Shown piece after piece: positions 32,448-44,639 of a DNA stretch of 64,000 nt (positions are counted from its first letter, which is position 1; every line of letters starts with the position of its first letter). Source of the stretch: Dipteris shenzhenensis (taxonomy: Eukaryota > Polypodiophyta > Polypodiopsida > Gleicheniales); NCBI GenBank assembly GCA_047967505.1, contig CM106540.1, one strand, 5' to 3'. A model generated the notes under the pieces. It was not told the DNA's origin, did not search any database, and was given only the letters and a program-made list of their open reading frames with translations. The position numbers were made by a program, and so were the translations under genes.

Positions 32448-33152
32448 GAGTAAAGCAATGATGACTAATATAGCAATGACTGCTTAACATAGTAGGTCAA
32501 TATAGCAGTGAGTCAATATAGCAGTAATGAGACTAGTGATGAGATTAAATATAGCAGGACTGATAAAGCAACAGGTTACAAGCCATTGCATTAGCCTTAA
32601 GGTGGGGGTTGACCTTTGAAGTGATAGTTGTGAGTTCATTAACGGGTGATAGTTGTGAGTTCATTAATGACCATGTGGTGTTAGATGAGCCGGGTGGGGG
32701 TGGGCGGCCAACTGCTAGTCCATATGTCAGTCGATTGCGTTATAAAGCAGCGATTGGCTAAGTTGCTGTGCTGTTCATAAAGTAGTGAATCACAATCTGG
32801 CTCAATCGCACCGATTGGTTTTTGGTGCTCTTTGAATATTTTTTAGCATTTTACAAGGTTTGTGAGAAAACATGGGTGCTATACTACTTATTCTACCTAC
32901 ACAAATAAAAAAAGGCACAAAAAGCAACAACTTTAAAGCATCAAACGGGAGATTTTCAAGGGGGTGGCTAAGAACTCATGCTAGTGTCACTGAATCTGGT
33001 CCAAACTCATTTTTTAGTGTTTGTAAGTGAGGTGTGACACCACACACACTATCAATCATCCCTACTAGCTATTACTACAATGTGACAACAAAAACACATA
33101 AAACAAGCTCAAATGGGTGCAAAACACTCTATGGACAAAAGTGGTAGTTTGT
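32448..33152. other. Non-satellite insertion within the satellite block
   Basis: About 705 bp without satellite similarity separates blocks 2a and 2b. It begins with repeated gtcaatatagcagt-type phrases and a tandem copy of gatagttgtgagttcattaa (near 32621 and 32646). No coding region or clear inverted termini; flanks do not show an obvious target duplication. Confidence 0.6.
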
Positions 33153-33905
33153 ACGATCAATAATTAAACACCGTTTTTGCCTTTGTGTCATGCACAACCA
33201 TAAAAAAACATGGTCCTAGGTGTGTTATTCGAATAAGTACTTATTGGATGGGGGCGCAACTTTACGTGTAAGTCAATACCACCAATTTTAAAGCGTGTGC
33301 AAAGTATTGTGCCCATCGAATATGATTTGTATGGTCGATCACACATTATACACCATTTTCCCCCTAGTGTTATGCACCACCGTCAAAAAACGCGCTCCTA
33401 GGTGTGTAATCCGAACAAGTACTTATGGGATGGGCACCCCACTTTGCATGCAGGTCAATACCACCTGGGTTGAGGCACGTGAAAAGTATTCTGCCCAACG
33501 GATATGATTTGCATTGTCGACTAAGTATTAAACATCGTTTGTGCCTTAGTGTCATGCACAAGCATAAAGAAACACGGTCCTAGGTGGTTATTCGAACAAG
33601 TAATTATCGGATTGGCGTGCCACATTGCATAAAACTCAATACCATCTAGGTTAAGGTGCATGAAAATTATTGGTCCCATCGGATATGCTTTGCATGGTCG
33701 ATCACGCATTATACACCATTTCCCCCCTAGTGTTATGCACAATCGTCAAAAAACGTGCTCCCAGGTGTGTTATCCAAACAAGTACTTACGGGATGGGTGC
33801 GCCACTTTTCATGCAACTCAATACCACCTAGGTTGAGGCGTGTACAAAGTATTGTGCCCATACAAACATGATGTGCATGGTCGATCAAGCATTAAACATC
33901 ATTTT
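33153..33905. repeat. 182-bp satellite array, block 2b
   Basis: About four diverged monomers of the 182-bp family, resuming at gatcaataattaaacaccg and ending in a decayed monomer near 33905 (aagcattaaacatcatttttacc). Confidence 0.85.
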
Positions 33906-34149
33906 TACCATTGTGAGCGGGGATAGAAGCTATAGAAAGAGTGCAAGGGAGAAAGAAATGGTCAAGAGGGATAGAAGAGAAAAGGTTATAGGAATGGAAT
34001 ATTGGAGGCTTAATTTTGTAGCCCGACTATAAGGGATAAAGAAATGCCCGAGATGGATATCAAACAAAACATTGAAGGAAATGGAACTGTCAAGGTGAGA
34101 CTCACCACAGTGGTTGGCCCAAATTTTGATTAATTCAAGGCGTAAGTAC

Positions 34150-34385
34150 TACTTTGCATGGTAATGAATGATTAGAGGTGATTAGGCTTCATGATTTATG
34201 TTTGTGGTAATTATTGCCACCTTCCACCGGTGGTGGTGGTCAGTGGTGTGGACTAGGATTCCATCGAGGTGGAATCTAAGATTACCAGCCAGATCTATGA
34301 TGGTAGCTAAGATTACACCATGCTGGTAGTTAACTGCCACCTACCAAAGGTAATGAGTGATTAGAGGTGATTAGGCTTCATGATT
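34150..34385. repeat. Direct repeat pair of about 36 bp
   Basis: gtaatgartgattagaggtgattaggcttcatgatt occurs near 34160 and 34350, about 190 bp apart, just upstream of the copia gag remnant. Could be a trace of an old insertion or a local duplication. Confidence 0.6.
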
Positions 34386-34389
34386 AACC

Positions 34390-35969
34390 TTTGTGTACTG
34401 TACAAAATGATGCCTGGAAGGAAAAAGATGAAGCAGCACTATCACTCATTGGTTTGCACTTGGGTCCAAACATAATTTATCATATAGACTCCAAGGATCA
34501 TGCCAAAGATGCATGGCATGAGTTGAACACAGTGTTTGGTGCAAAAGCCAAAAACTAAGAAATTCATCTTAAGATTGAATTCTATGGTTTGCACATGAGC
34601 TTCAATGAATCCATGGCACAATTTGTCGACAAAATCAAAAGCATTATGACCCAACTAGAAGAGATAAATGCAAAAGTATGGGAAAAGGATGCACTGGCAA
34701 TTCTCCTTAAAAGCATGCCTGCAGAGTACAATGCACTGACAATCACTTTGAAGAATATGCCAAATCGAAATTTTGAGGAATGTGTATCCTCTCTTCTTGA
34801 AAAAGAAAGAGATTTGAAGGCATCGACATTGACATCTACATCAACACGCAGCAACAATAATGAGGAACAAGCATTGTTCGGTAAAACATCAACGAAGTGT
34901 TACCATTGCGGAAGGATGGGTCACTATCAAAGTAACTACAGAGACTAAAGAACAAACCAAAGTGTCACCATTGCAAGAAGCTGGGACACAAGGAAGAAGA
35001 ATGCAAATTGAAGAACTAGCAGGTCAACTACGTGGAGTCATCATCAAGCCATAAGCAAAATGACAAGAACAACATGTATTGAGAAGAAAAAGCCTTGCCA
35101 CCTTTAGTCCACACATTTGTAAATCAAACATGATCACCTAAGAGTAGCCATGTAAGCACCCAGGGGAGAATTTGATCATGTAACTCACATCTAACCACCT
35201 TGCAGTAGCCAATGGATCATGGCACCAAGGGGAGGTGTTGAGATATAGTGCCATGAGAACATATTAGAGGCTAAGGTATGGTATAGGAAAGAATTAAAGT
35301 AGCCACCCTAGGATGTGGACTACATGATGTGGAGATGTGGATCAAGGATATCCACAAGGAGAGATGTGGATCAGAGGATCCCACAAGTGTTGACTATTCT
35401 AAGGGCTCTCTCTATATGAGAAGCCTATTATGTATTGTTGATGATATACATTGCAATAGATTGAGTGTTGCAGCCTACTTTATGTCTCTTTCATGGTGCT
35501 TTGATCCTCGTTGATCATCTTGCTCTTCATGTATCTAGATTAGGAGTGCTTGATCCCTCATTTTAACAGTAAGAGCATAAAAGTTGAATTAGAAAATGCT
35601 TGGATTTTTGTATATGCATGATGAACTCATATTAACACACGTTTTTCTAGACTGACATACGAGGATTTTTAAAATTTTCATATCTTTTTCTCAAGGAGCA
35701 TGTTCCATGATCTACACATAAAAAGCCAAACTTATACGGTCATACAAGCTAAAATACTGTTTTCCAATGTTTGGGCAATTCTTGATCTTCTTCATCAACC
35801 TTCTATGTAGGTGACTGAGTAATCAGCGTGACCATCTCCTATGTATTTGATGTTTTCCATTCTAATTCTTCATTAAAAGATGCATGTCTAGAGATTATAA
35901 ATTTTTGGCTGATGGGATCATCCAACTTGTATGCTTTGCTTCCTTCACTGAAGCCAATCATGATACATA
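34390..35969 (+). mobile_element. Copia-derived fragment, copy B (gag to LTR, opposed integrase)
   Basis: Gag of the copia UBN2 type: a region with KDHAKDAWHELNTVFG, a stop near 34556, then LHMSFNESMAQFVDKIKSIMTQL to MPAEYNALTITLKNMPNR, and a zinc knuckle CYHCGRMGHYQSNY that has lost its last Cys. After a stop and frame shift, a second knuckle follows (KCHHCKKLGHKEEEC). Within 250 bp come the polypurine tract and the LTR (35236-35568). Protease, integrase and RT are absent from the plus strand. The tail carries an opposed copia integrase fragment (minus strand, up to about 35969). From 34940 it is collinear with copy A. Gag-only structure resembles non-autonomous TR-GAG elements, although internal deletion is equally possible. 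Confidence 0.75.
35236..35568 (+). repeat. Putative copia 3' LTR, copy B
   Basis: Same start (tgttgagatatag after ggggagg) and end (ttttaaca) as the LTR at 19809-20141, nearly identical over 333 bp. Flanking sequence beyond the LTR is also shared between the two copies, so they did not insert independently. Confidence 0.55.
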
Positions 35970-37170
35970 CACAAATTTATTCCCTTTTTCTTACACCCTT
36001 TCCCTAAACTCACGATTACTCTAGTTGTCTTTACTCTCACAAGCTCTTTTTATTACTGCACATGAGGCTTTCAACAAACTAAGGCTTGTGCATGCATTGC
36101 TGAACAAATGAGTTGTGCAATGAAGCGATGAACAGCCAAATGGGCATAGCATCTGTCAATCACGAAGATCATGAACAAGTTTACCGACCACCCGCAATCT
36201 AACACTATGACAGTCTTCATGACATGAACTCCTTCAAGCTGCAGGAGTTAGCGGTAGAAGAGGCAGGAGGGACCTGAACAACGAAAGAGTTTGTGAGGGA
36301 GATATTTGACGACCGACGAAAGGAAATAAATGAGCATTGTAGTCCTGCTTTGACTCCATAATCTCTTCCATCCAATTCATCACGTGCACTACCCAAACAC
36401 GTCAACCAGGTACGTAAATTCATAGGGTCCTACTCCCCTTCCCTGTACGTAATAGCTCTATACACTTCTCCAATAGAACTATGGTAGTAGCAAGAATGCT
36501 TCTCTACAATCTTGGATCGACGATCACCTTGACTGCTATGATACCAAATGATACAACTAAACCATTAACGTCAAACTTTTCCTGCAAATCATGGGCATAG
36601 GCACAAATATGTTCCACCCAGCCAACCCCTACTATAGCAAGCTCCAAAAGATACGTAGTTACAGTTGTAGCACATAATTTTGCCTCATATTCTATTGCAT
36701 TTTTGTTTGCTGGGTATTGTCTTTTCACTTGCAAACTGTGCCATGCAAATGTTCTCGTACAAGAGGCCATGGTCCACATATTTTTTGATTATGTCATCGA
36801 AGAAGACATTGGTGCTTCTAGGGTCCAATGTCTAAAGTTGCGATCGTCTCTTCAATAAGAGGGTTCGCTCCTCTGTTGGGCTTATGTTGGTGTAACATAA
36901 ATCCCTACTTGCACTTGTTAAGGGTAACAATAGGCAAAGCTAAGCAGCCTGCTATGCACTTATTTGTTGCATGTTGAGGATTGTGTTCTTGACATCCCTT
37001 ATGTACTCATTCTCGGAGGTGTTAGTGCTTAGGTTCGTATAGCAAGAGCTTGGTCACTAAGGACCTTGACCTTGATTCCTTTTGATCATTGATGTGAAGC
37101 CCAAACAAATATAATACAAACATTGATCCTTTAAAGGAAAATGTCCACTGACCCTTCTGAGGTCATGTTA
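35970..37170. other. Unrecognised sequence
   Basis: The only sizeable frame is 36504-36779 on the minus strand (91 codons, with NKNAIEYEAKLCATTVTTYLLELA), which I cannot place. No RNA gene or clear repeat. Confidence 0.35.
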
Positions 37171-37461
37171 CCTCGACTTGAGTGTAACACTCCTATATCT
37201 CCACTGCCACCTCCAGTTGCTTTTCTTTCATGTCGAGAAGGGATGGGAGGTAGCCTTTCAAAATTTCGATGGGCGAACGGAAGGAAACCATACTAAGGGG
37301 GTGAAGGGGCATGGTTGTTCACAAGAGGGGCTCTTCCACCACCTTTTAAAGCCTCACTAAACGACTTCTTTTGCCAAACCGGAAGTTCAATTGTCTGCTT
37401 GTCACGAAGTACTTTGATCTTATCTTCCATGCTTGAGGGATTCTAAGAATTTGTCGACTAG

Positions 37462-37912
37462 TTCTTCTCATGAGTAAAGTCCACTTCCGAGGGATTCCCA
37501 CCTTCTTCCATCTATACTTCAAACCATGGCCCATGTGAAAGCAGTTGAGTCGGAATAATTTATTTGTGTGTGTCCTCATCCCTAGGTTTGTATGTTGTTA
37601 ATGATTAGAAGTTGATCCCTGAGTCCATCAAAGTCAAGTTGGACAATGGGCTTAGTTACATGCAGAGAATTTTAGTCAAGAGTGGAGGTTCTTCTCATGA
37701 GTAAACTCCACTTTCGAGGGATTCCCACCTTCCATCTCTACTTTAGACCATGGCCCATGTGAAAACAATTGAGTCAGAATAATTTATTTGTGTGTGTCAT
37801 CATCCCTAGGTTTGTGTTGTTGTTAATGATTAGAAGTTGATCCCCGAGTCCATCAAAGTCAAGTTTGACAATGGGCTTAGTTACATGCAGAGAGTTTTAG
37901 TCGAGGGTGGAG
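37462..37912. repeat. Tandem duplication inside the LINE ORF1 region
   Basis: Both copies carry ggattcccacctt, ccatggcccatgtgaaa, gaataatttatttgtgtgtg and gggcttagttacatgcagag; units of about 228 and 223 bp. The downstream copy runs into the zinc-knuckle coding region. Confidence 0.85.
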
Positions 37913-38546
37913 GTTTAGTCTATTTTAAGTGTGGTAAAAAGGGTCATTTTGCAAGAGATTGTGGGAAGGGAGAGGCTAAGAGCTCTGAGGAGCTGAAGGA
38001 TGGAGGGACGGAGCAAGAAAGGGATGGGAAGGAAGGCGACCAACCAATCCCGCCATCCCCCACCAAAGTCGTTCAAGAAACGGTCGGTAAGGCAGCTCCT
38101 CAAGAGCAGACCCCCAGCCCTATCAAAACAAATGCACAATTCAAGGCTAGTCTGGATTCCTCCGAGGGGTTTGTCAGTTGAACCTCCGAGTGGAAGTAGC
38201 CTGCAAGAAAATCCTCTCTTTGAGGATGTAGTCGCCCTTGGATATCAAAAGGAGGCTACGAATTTTGTTTCGTTCAGGATTGATAATCAAGGGCGATGGG
38301 TCAGTGGTACTTTCAGGGTTGAGGGTTAGATGGTGGAGATATTCTCTATTTATGCACCGAATAACGCTAAAGCGAGGACGCTTCTCTGGGAGGATCTTTC
38401 TTCTCCTCATCATGTGTGCCTTGCAGGTGTCTTTAATATGGTTGACAGAGCTGCTGACAATAGATCTGGCAACTCTAACTTAGAGGAAGGGAGGCTAGAG
38501 CCTGGTTCGGCTTGCTCACTAGATTGAATTTGGTGAACCCCAGTGA

Positions 38547-38812
38547 GCCCGGGGGGTGCACTATTAAGAAAACCTAGATCTATACAACGTGCATTCAAGG
38601 GATATTTAAAAACCCCCTTATTTGTAAATTTTCCTTGGATAAAAATACCCCTTTTTATATACAAACTTACAAGGTTTTTTTCAAAATTCAATAGAAAACC
38701 CCCATCTGTAAATAAATTTCTGTAAATTTACCTACATTTTTTGAAATAAAAAACCCCTCCACTCGAACTCATGTTGTATACTTACATACTACTAGGTGCA
38801 CCCCCTGGGGGG
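38547..38812. mobile_element. Small inverted-repeat element (MITE-like) within the LINE
   Basis: Terminal inverted repeats ggggggtgcac (left, near 38551) and gtgcaccccc (right, near 38797). Length about 265 bp, AT-rich inside with several acccc motifs. LINE coding sequence resumes after it (stop-free from SEPGG on the left to GAFMWLAFQGD on the right), which shows it is an insertion. The flanks cccgggg and ccctgggg may be a target duplication in a C3-G3 sequence. No transposase. Superfamily unknown. Confidence 0.62.
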
Positions 38813-39480
38813 AGGGAGCTTTTATGTGGCTTGCATTCCAAGGTGACAATATTGTCCGCCAGGCTAGGCTGGACAGATTCTACCTAAATAATGAGCTTCT
38901 TTTGGATTCTTTTTGTAGGCTTTCTCTTCTTGTGTCCTGTCCGACCACCTTCCAATCCTTTTGGAGCTTATTTCCAAAGAAGACCAGCACAAGGGCAGTC
39001 TTTTTCATTTGTAATAATTTACTCCTAAAGCTCTCGTGGGTGCAGAAGAGGGTTCGGTCTATCTGGAGCAAGACCTATTCGTCCCTTCTCTCTGCCAAAA
39101 ATTTCTGGCAACCAGCTATTGAGGACTCTCGACAAGTGCTTATGGCTTGTGGGAGAGAGGTAGCTAGGCAGAGAAGAAAAAGGTTAATCACCATTCAAAA
39201 TAAGCAAGCCAGAATCAATAGTGGCAATAGAAGTGAGATTAGGAAAGAAGAAATGAGAGAGTTCAGGAGACAGCAGGTCAAAACCAGGGAGTGGTGGTGT
39301 GGCAAAGCAGATCGACCCAGCAAGGAGATGTTCAAAATCCCTAGAAGGAAGGAAAAAAGAGAGTCTATCCCTCTCTTTAAGGAGGCCATGAGGAAGTGTT
39401 CAAAGACCAGGCCTAAGACACTCCCGGGAAGCGTGGCTGTCAAGATGGAAGACTCATTTCAAGATGAACCATAAAAAATG

Positions 39481-39849
39481 CAAGCTATCACTTGCACATG
39501 CGTGGATGTAATCTCTATGACGTTTGTTGAAGAATCTACAATGGTGGTTTCGGAATGCAATAATTGTGCTAATTTGTCTGCACAAGTTCTATAGTTGCAA
39601 ATAGACTTGGAGAATGTTAAAGCTATGCAAGAAGAAATCGCTCCTCTCCGGGCCATTCATCTCAAACATAATAGAATTTTGAGGTGGATTTGCTCAGATG
39701 CTGCTAAGCAACGACTAATGGAACTCACAAAGACGCAGCTAGCCCACAATGAGAGATGGAGGGAATACCTCAGTTATCTCAGGAGAGGGGCTTTAGATGC
39801 TATACAGCCGCCCAGTTATCGGAAGAGGCTTGAGGACTATTGGATCTAG
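39481..39849 (+). pseudogene. Unknown coding fragment with one stop
   Basis: One plus-strand frame reads through from about 39481 to a TAG at 39847, interrupted by one TAG near 39592. The readable part (LQIDLENVKAMQEEIAPLRAIHLKHNRILRW..., then RLMELTKTQLAHNERWREYLSYLRRGALDAIQPPSYRKRLEDYW) is helical and charged. Family unknown. It lies directly after the LINE and may belong to another element. Confidence 0.35.
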
Positions 39850-40769
39850 GAGCACCATCTCTAAACTAGGAAGCCCACAATGCGCCTTTATACGAGGTCG
39901 CTTCAGCTATCTGGAATGAGGATGTGATATAGATTCTAGTGCTTACATTTTTTTCCAGGACATTACAATACTTGACCAGTAGTTTACCACAATATATGCC
40001 TTTGAAATATGCTCCCGTGCTATTTTGTTTTCTTGAACAACAATCAGTCGCTAAATTTTCTTTATACTCATTTAAGATAGGTCCATCCGTATGAAAATTA
40101 CTTAACATTATAGAGGTAATTAGTACATTGAGTAATTACATTGCAAAACTAAAGCAACAACATTGCAACACTTAGAAATGCTAATGTTACAACAATGAAA
40201 ATGGGCATCTGAATGATGAGTATGTGAAGCAACAAATGCACTTAAAATATTCTAATTGGTTTTTTATTTTTGAAGAAAATCGTGTTTCTCTTTTCAAGCA
40301 TCTAAGATGGGCTAGATATTTTTTATTGAACTAAGAATGTAAGAAAGTATGTTAAAATCCTATTGAGCTTTTAGATTTTGTGGAAATTTGGCTTGAACTT
40401 ATGAACTTGTTGAAATGCAAAAGAAAACATGACCCACATTATTTCACAAAAGTGGCTCAAAGTTAACTACTTTTATGAAGCATTTTATTGTAAGCATGCA
40501 ATTTAAAGTTGAGAATAAATATGAAAAACCATTTCAAATCTTCTTTTATACCCTTCGTTTCTTAACAAGAGTTTGCTTCAATTAATAATCTTGCTAAATA
40601 TGCTAAACTAGCCCTAAATTTTTTTTAATTCATAGCCTTGCCTGCATATACACATGTATATACAAACACATTAAATTTCACACATGGACAAACACACACC
40701 CCTTAGATGTAAATGCTTTTTATTTGAATGTATGTAGTTTAAATAATGTTTCTAAATAGTAATAATGAG

Positions 40770-40773
40770 GCAT

Positions 40774-40809
<36 letters not shown>

Positions 40810-40822
40810 ATATATATATAAT
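40770..40822. repeat. (GA)n(TA)n microsatellite
   Basis: gagagaga run followed by tatatata in AT-rich DNA. The surrounding 39850-42140 stretch shows no recognisable gene. Confidence 0.9.
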
Positions 40823-42358
40823 TTTTCATTATGTTTATTTATACTATCATTACATGTCAAGAAACAACTTTTGAGAAACCTTCATCCTTTTGCATTTGGT
40901 AACTCTCTAATAGTCGAGTAACAGTCACATGTCAAATATGTGACAATGTCTGCTCTAGAAAGTATAGCTAATCCAACTTCTTTGCTAAAATGGCTTCAAT
41001 AGAATGTGAAAATGAAGAGTCCATGTTTACAGTTGGTGACAATTGGGAGAGGAGCAAAAGAATAGAAGAAAGCCACAAAAGGGGTCAAAAACATGAGGCA
41101 AGGACACTGGGCAGCAAAAGGGAATCCATCACAGAAGTCCATTCTTGCTGGCTACTCTTCCATCCTTTCTCTTTTTGAATTTTAACTGGCAAGGGGAGGG
41201 AGATAAGTGGTGAATATCTCATGGAAGTCAATTATTGCATACTCCTTCCACCTTTTGAGTTGCTACAAATTGACCCTAACGTTTTTGAATTTTGAGTTTT
41301 AAATCTCAATGTGGTGTGGGTGTAGGGAATTTAACTTGGCTTACCCAACATGATAGTGGGAGAGGTTGTAAGAGAACTCACCAAAGCTGTTTGGTGACCA
41401 CATGGCACCTTAGCTCCAACATCCCCCCTCTTGTGGTGATGATGGAGCAATGTGCAAGATTGTAATTGGTATCTTGGCATAGCATTCGCTATATGATCAA
41501 AAATTAAGTGTTTATACTCTATTGTATCTTCACAGTGAATCTGTAATAATCAACCAAGGTGAAGCCAAGGTGTCTTATTAACACACCATGCTTGTACATA
41601 GAATGAGTCAATTCTATAGGACACTCCTTTTTTTGACACTATATAAAATTTTTCCATGTATTGTTTTGGGAGTACAACCTAAAGGAATTTGTCGAAGGTG
41701 GTTGTGAAAGGTAATCTAAAAGATAAATGATCTCCATTATCCACCTTCGACAACATGCAACGATCATTCTAGCATTTGCCGCCTATAGGGTACAACAATC
41801 ATTCCAACTACACCATTTATAGCATATGACCTTTTATATTGTACACCTATTGTTCTAGCCTTCTCCCCTTTCTACATCAATTATTTGAGCAATCAAGGCA
41901 CAATCATTTGAATACAATAATCTCCACCATAGCAAACATTTCAATGATCAAAGGCACTTACATTCATCACCTTTTGTAGCAATAGTTTTAGCACTCAAAC
42001 AAGTGTGCTAGCACTGAAAGGAAACATATAAAAATTCCAAGGTGGATTATGTCTCAATATTGCACTACATTTCCCCTCATTGTTACCATCATCTTCTATC
42101 ATAATTTTATTTTGATACAAAGGCATACACATTCTTCCTTTAGAGAATGTTAGCTTGTAGAACCCCTACCTTGCTGTGGGCTTTGGTTCCTTGCAAGTCC
42201 ATCAATGAAACTTTCTTGCTCATTGTCCATACCGGAATGGAGACCATCATCACCATCATAAGCAATGAGTGGGGTTGGGAGCAAGGTAGCCTTGTAAGCC
42301 TTGTAGTAGTAGTAGAGCTTGGTAGAGCACACTCTTCCTCATTTGGAGTTGGGGCTAT

Positions 42359-42529
42359 CAGTGCTGCCAACTGGAAAATGAGGGTCATACCATACACCTT
42401 CTTTGTCCCATAGTGCCCTACCAAGATGCCACACATGGCCACTCCATTCACAATAGTCAACACATATGGTGGTACCATTCCAGGAGTTTGAGATGCGGCC
42501 TTATAGTTATAGACACAACCCATGTAGAG
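42359..42529 (-). pseudogene. PHT1-type phosphate transporter fragment
   Basis: PHT1 proteins are plasma-membrane proton/phosphate symporters of the major facilitator superfamily with 12 membrane segments. The minus-strand frame at 42140-42571 contains LYMGCVYNYKAASQTPGMVPPYVLTIVNGVAMCGILVG and then GTKKVYGMTLIFQLAALI. This follows the order seen near the first membrane segments of plant PHT1 (PGTLPPNV-type loop, VNGVALCGTL helix, GRKKVYG loop). About 8-10 residues normally lying between the helix and GRK are missing. The sequences on both sides do not read as a transporter, so this is a short decayed remnant. Confidence 0.6.
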
Positions 42530-43095
42530 AGGTCGAAGGTCCAAGAGGGGATTTTTCCAAACCAGCAACATCTTATCTTTGCAAGGAAGTACTTGGAAGA
42601 TAGGTGCAGCTGGTTGTTAAACATGTCAAATCTCTCCAGATGGTCTTCCTTTCAATTTCTTCATAAAGATCTCTCCCTCCACATAAGTGAATCTGTAATA
42701 GAAAGTTCACCATAGAACTTCTAAGCAAGATGAAGCTGGGGCAGAAGGGATTGGCAAAGGATGATGTGTGTGGTGAATTTGTTGGCCAAGACAACTTTCT
42801 AGTATAGGTTTTGGAGGATATGTAGCTTTTATTGGAAGATGAATATAAAAAAGAGGAGTAATCTGTCCAACACACAAGCTGCCTATGTTTTGAGCTAGCG
42901 CACGGCACATTAAAAAGGAGTTTCTCTCCAAGCGCTCTGCAAAAGCATTATCTAAGAGGCTCCGCAAAGCACCACATGGCATGTCATTTACTCATCACCA
43001 TGTAGAAGGATATGATTTACTAAATACAAATAGCATGAACCATCATTGGGTCTAAAGATTGGGATCATAGGTGCCTTTAGTTTCAAGTAAAAATA

Positions 43096-43556
43096 TTTTT
43101 AAAATACTCCCGAGGGATTCACAGGGGGAAACTTATGATATCACGTGAGTGTACAATAGGGGTTTTTTTTGAAATGAGGCATAAGCTTATACATTAGGGG
43201 TGAGGGCCCTTTTTTTTTCCCCAATATTGAATTTAAGCTAGGGGGACCATGTCATATTTAAGAAGGGGGGACATAATATAGGTTACCTTAGGTAACTAGT
43301 CCAAACAAGTTTGATTTTGTGTATGGTTTTAAATAGTCATAGGGAAAGTAACCTAAATTTGCTTATTGTGTAATCTAAATGCTTGAGAAAGAATGTAGAT
43401 TTAAGGAAAGGGGGGGACATAATGGAATTTTGGTGGTATCTTATAAGCTTAAAAAGGGGTGTTTTATCATCCTACGTGGATCTTAAATAGGGGGTTTTCT
43501 TGAAGTTCATGCACGCAGGTGACATCCCCCTTTAATGAAGAGTGAATCCCCCGAGA
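43096..43556. mobile_element. Second inverted-repeat element (MITE-like)
   Basis: Ends pair as cccgagggattcac (left, near 43108) and gtgaatcccccgag (right, near 43540), 12 of 14 matching as inverted repeats. The sequence cccgag is present in the same orientation at both ends, and aaaatact also occurs on both outer sides. Interior of about 430 bp has runs such as aggggttttttttg and ggggggacataat. The terminal pattern (gg[a/g]t[t/g]cac next to a ccc..g target) resembles the element at 38547-38812. No coding capacity. Confidence 0.5.
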
Positions 43557-44144
43557 AAATACTAAAACATGATCTATACAACATCATCCATAGAGTGGGC
43601 ATACACTTAATACATGATGTATTACACCACTCCTCAAGGAACATGTTGACCAAACTAACTGTGTCCTCATTGAGTTGCTATCTTTGACAAAGAAATCCAC
43701 ATCGTAACTATCCCCAAGTGTGTCTTGGGATTTTGGGATCATGTCCTCTAGAACCAAGATTATTTCAAAATATGAAGTCAAGTATATTCTTCAAGAATAT
43801 CCTTATCTTCCATAATAGTTGTCACTGGATTACATTGGATGATATTTTGTGCTTTAAGTAGGAATGGATGTAATGAAGAAGGGGTTGAACATTTCCATGG
43901 TAAAGTTAAACATCCCACACAATAACATTGCATCAACCTACACACTTCAATATATATCAATTAGTAGCAAGTTTCTATAGTTCACACATGCATACGGGTT
44001 TGTGAACCCTTACATCACAGTTTCTCTAATGCAATGGTGGTGTTTCTTATAGATTCCTAGAATATTGTTATTATTGTTATCTTCAAAGGACCTATTGCAA
44101 TTTTCATACCTCTAATTCAACAGGCTTTTTTCCAAACCTTGAAG

Positions 44145-44149
<5 letters not shown>

Positions 44150-44208
<59 letters not shown>
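44150..44208. repeat. (CT)n microsatellite
   Basis: About 28 CT units with one gt interruption. Confidence 0.95.
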
Positions 44209-44211
<3 letters not shown>

Positions 44212-44639
44212 TTTGAAAAGTTCCTTCATGCTTTGCACACGGATCTTGATGACACCAATTCTTCCTCTATTAGAACCACCAATAACCATAGCAATGTTCT
44301 CAAACTTCACAAACTCTACCACTTTCCCTATTTGAATTGATAGCTTGATTGCAACATTATCTTTAATTAAGGCATAGACACTTGATCATACAGCCTTGTC
44401 GTTGTGATCTAGGGATCCTCTTTTCACTAGCTCAAACCTTGTAGAGTTTTTACTTGGCCCGTTTATCTCTTTTGAATAAAGAGTGAATTATCTCTTGTTG
44501 TTTTAAAGAAGCCAAAAGTCCTCTTCGGTTACGACGATGGACACCACATCTACCACAATGTCAAATTTAGACTCTCCCACATGGCTTGAGATGTAGTAAA
44601 AGACAAGGGGAAAGAGAAGTCGAAAGACCAAAAAGAGAA

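Larger units (their letters stand above)
37170..39480 (+). mobile_element. LINE (non-LTR retrotransposon) remnant
   Basis: Fragments in the order expected for a plant LINE. First, an ORF1-like part (SIKVKFDNGLSYMQRVLVE) and a zinc knuckle CGKKGHFARDC whose first Cys is replaced by Tyr (37837-38181). Next, an endonuclease part (IFSIYAPNNAKARTLLWEDL, then VFNMVDRAADNRSG in place of the usual GDFN motif, 38330-38530). After a 0.27-kb insertion comes the endonuclease C-terminal part (GDNIVRQARLDRFYLNNELL) and linker (38824-39474). The reverse transcriptase domain is missing. The 5' part contains a tandem duplication of about 225 bp (37462-37689 and 37690-37912). Several frame changes: not functional. 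Confidence 0.75.

Noticed and set aside
42573-42982. Minus-strand frames next to the PHT1-like fragment as further transporter exons
   Set aside because: The peptides show no transporter-like membrane segments or PHT1 motifs.
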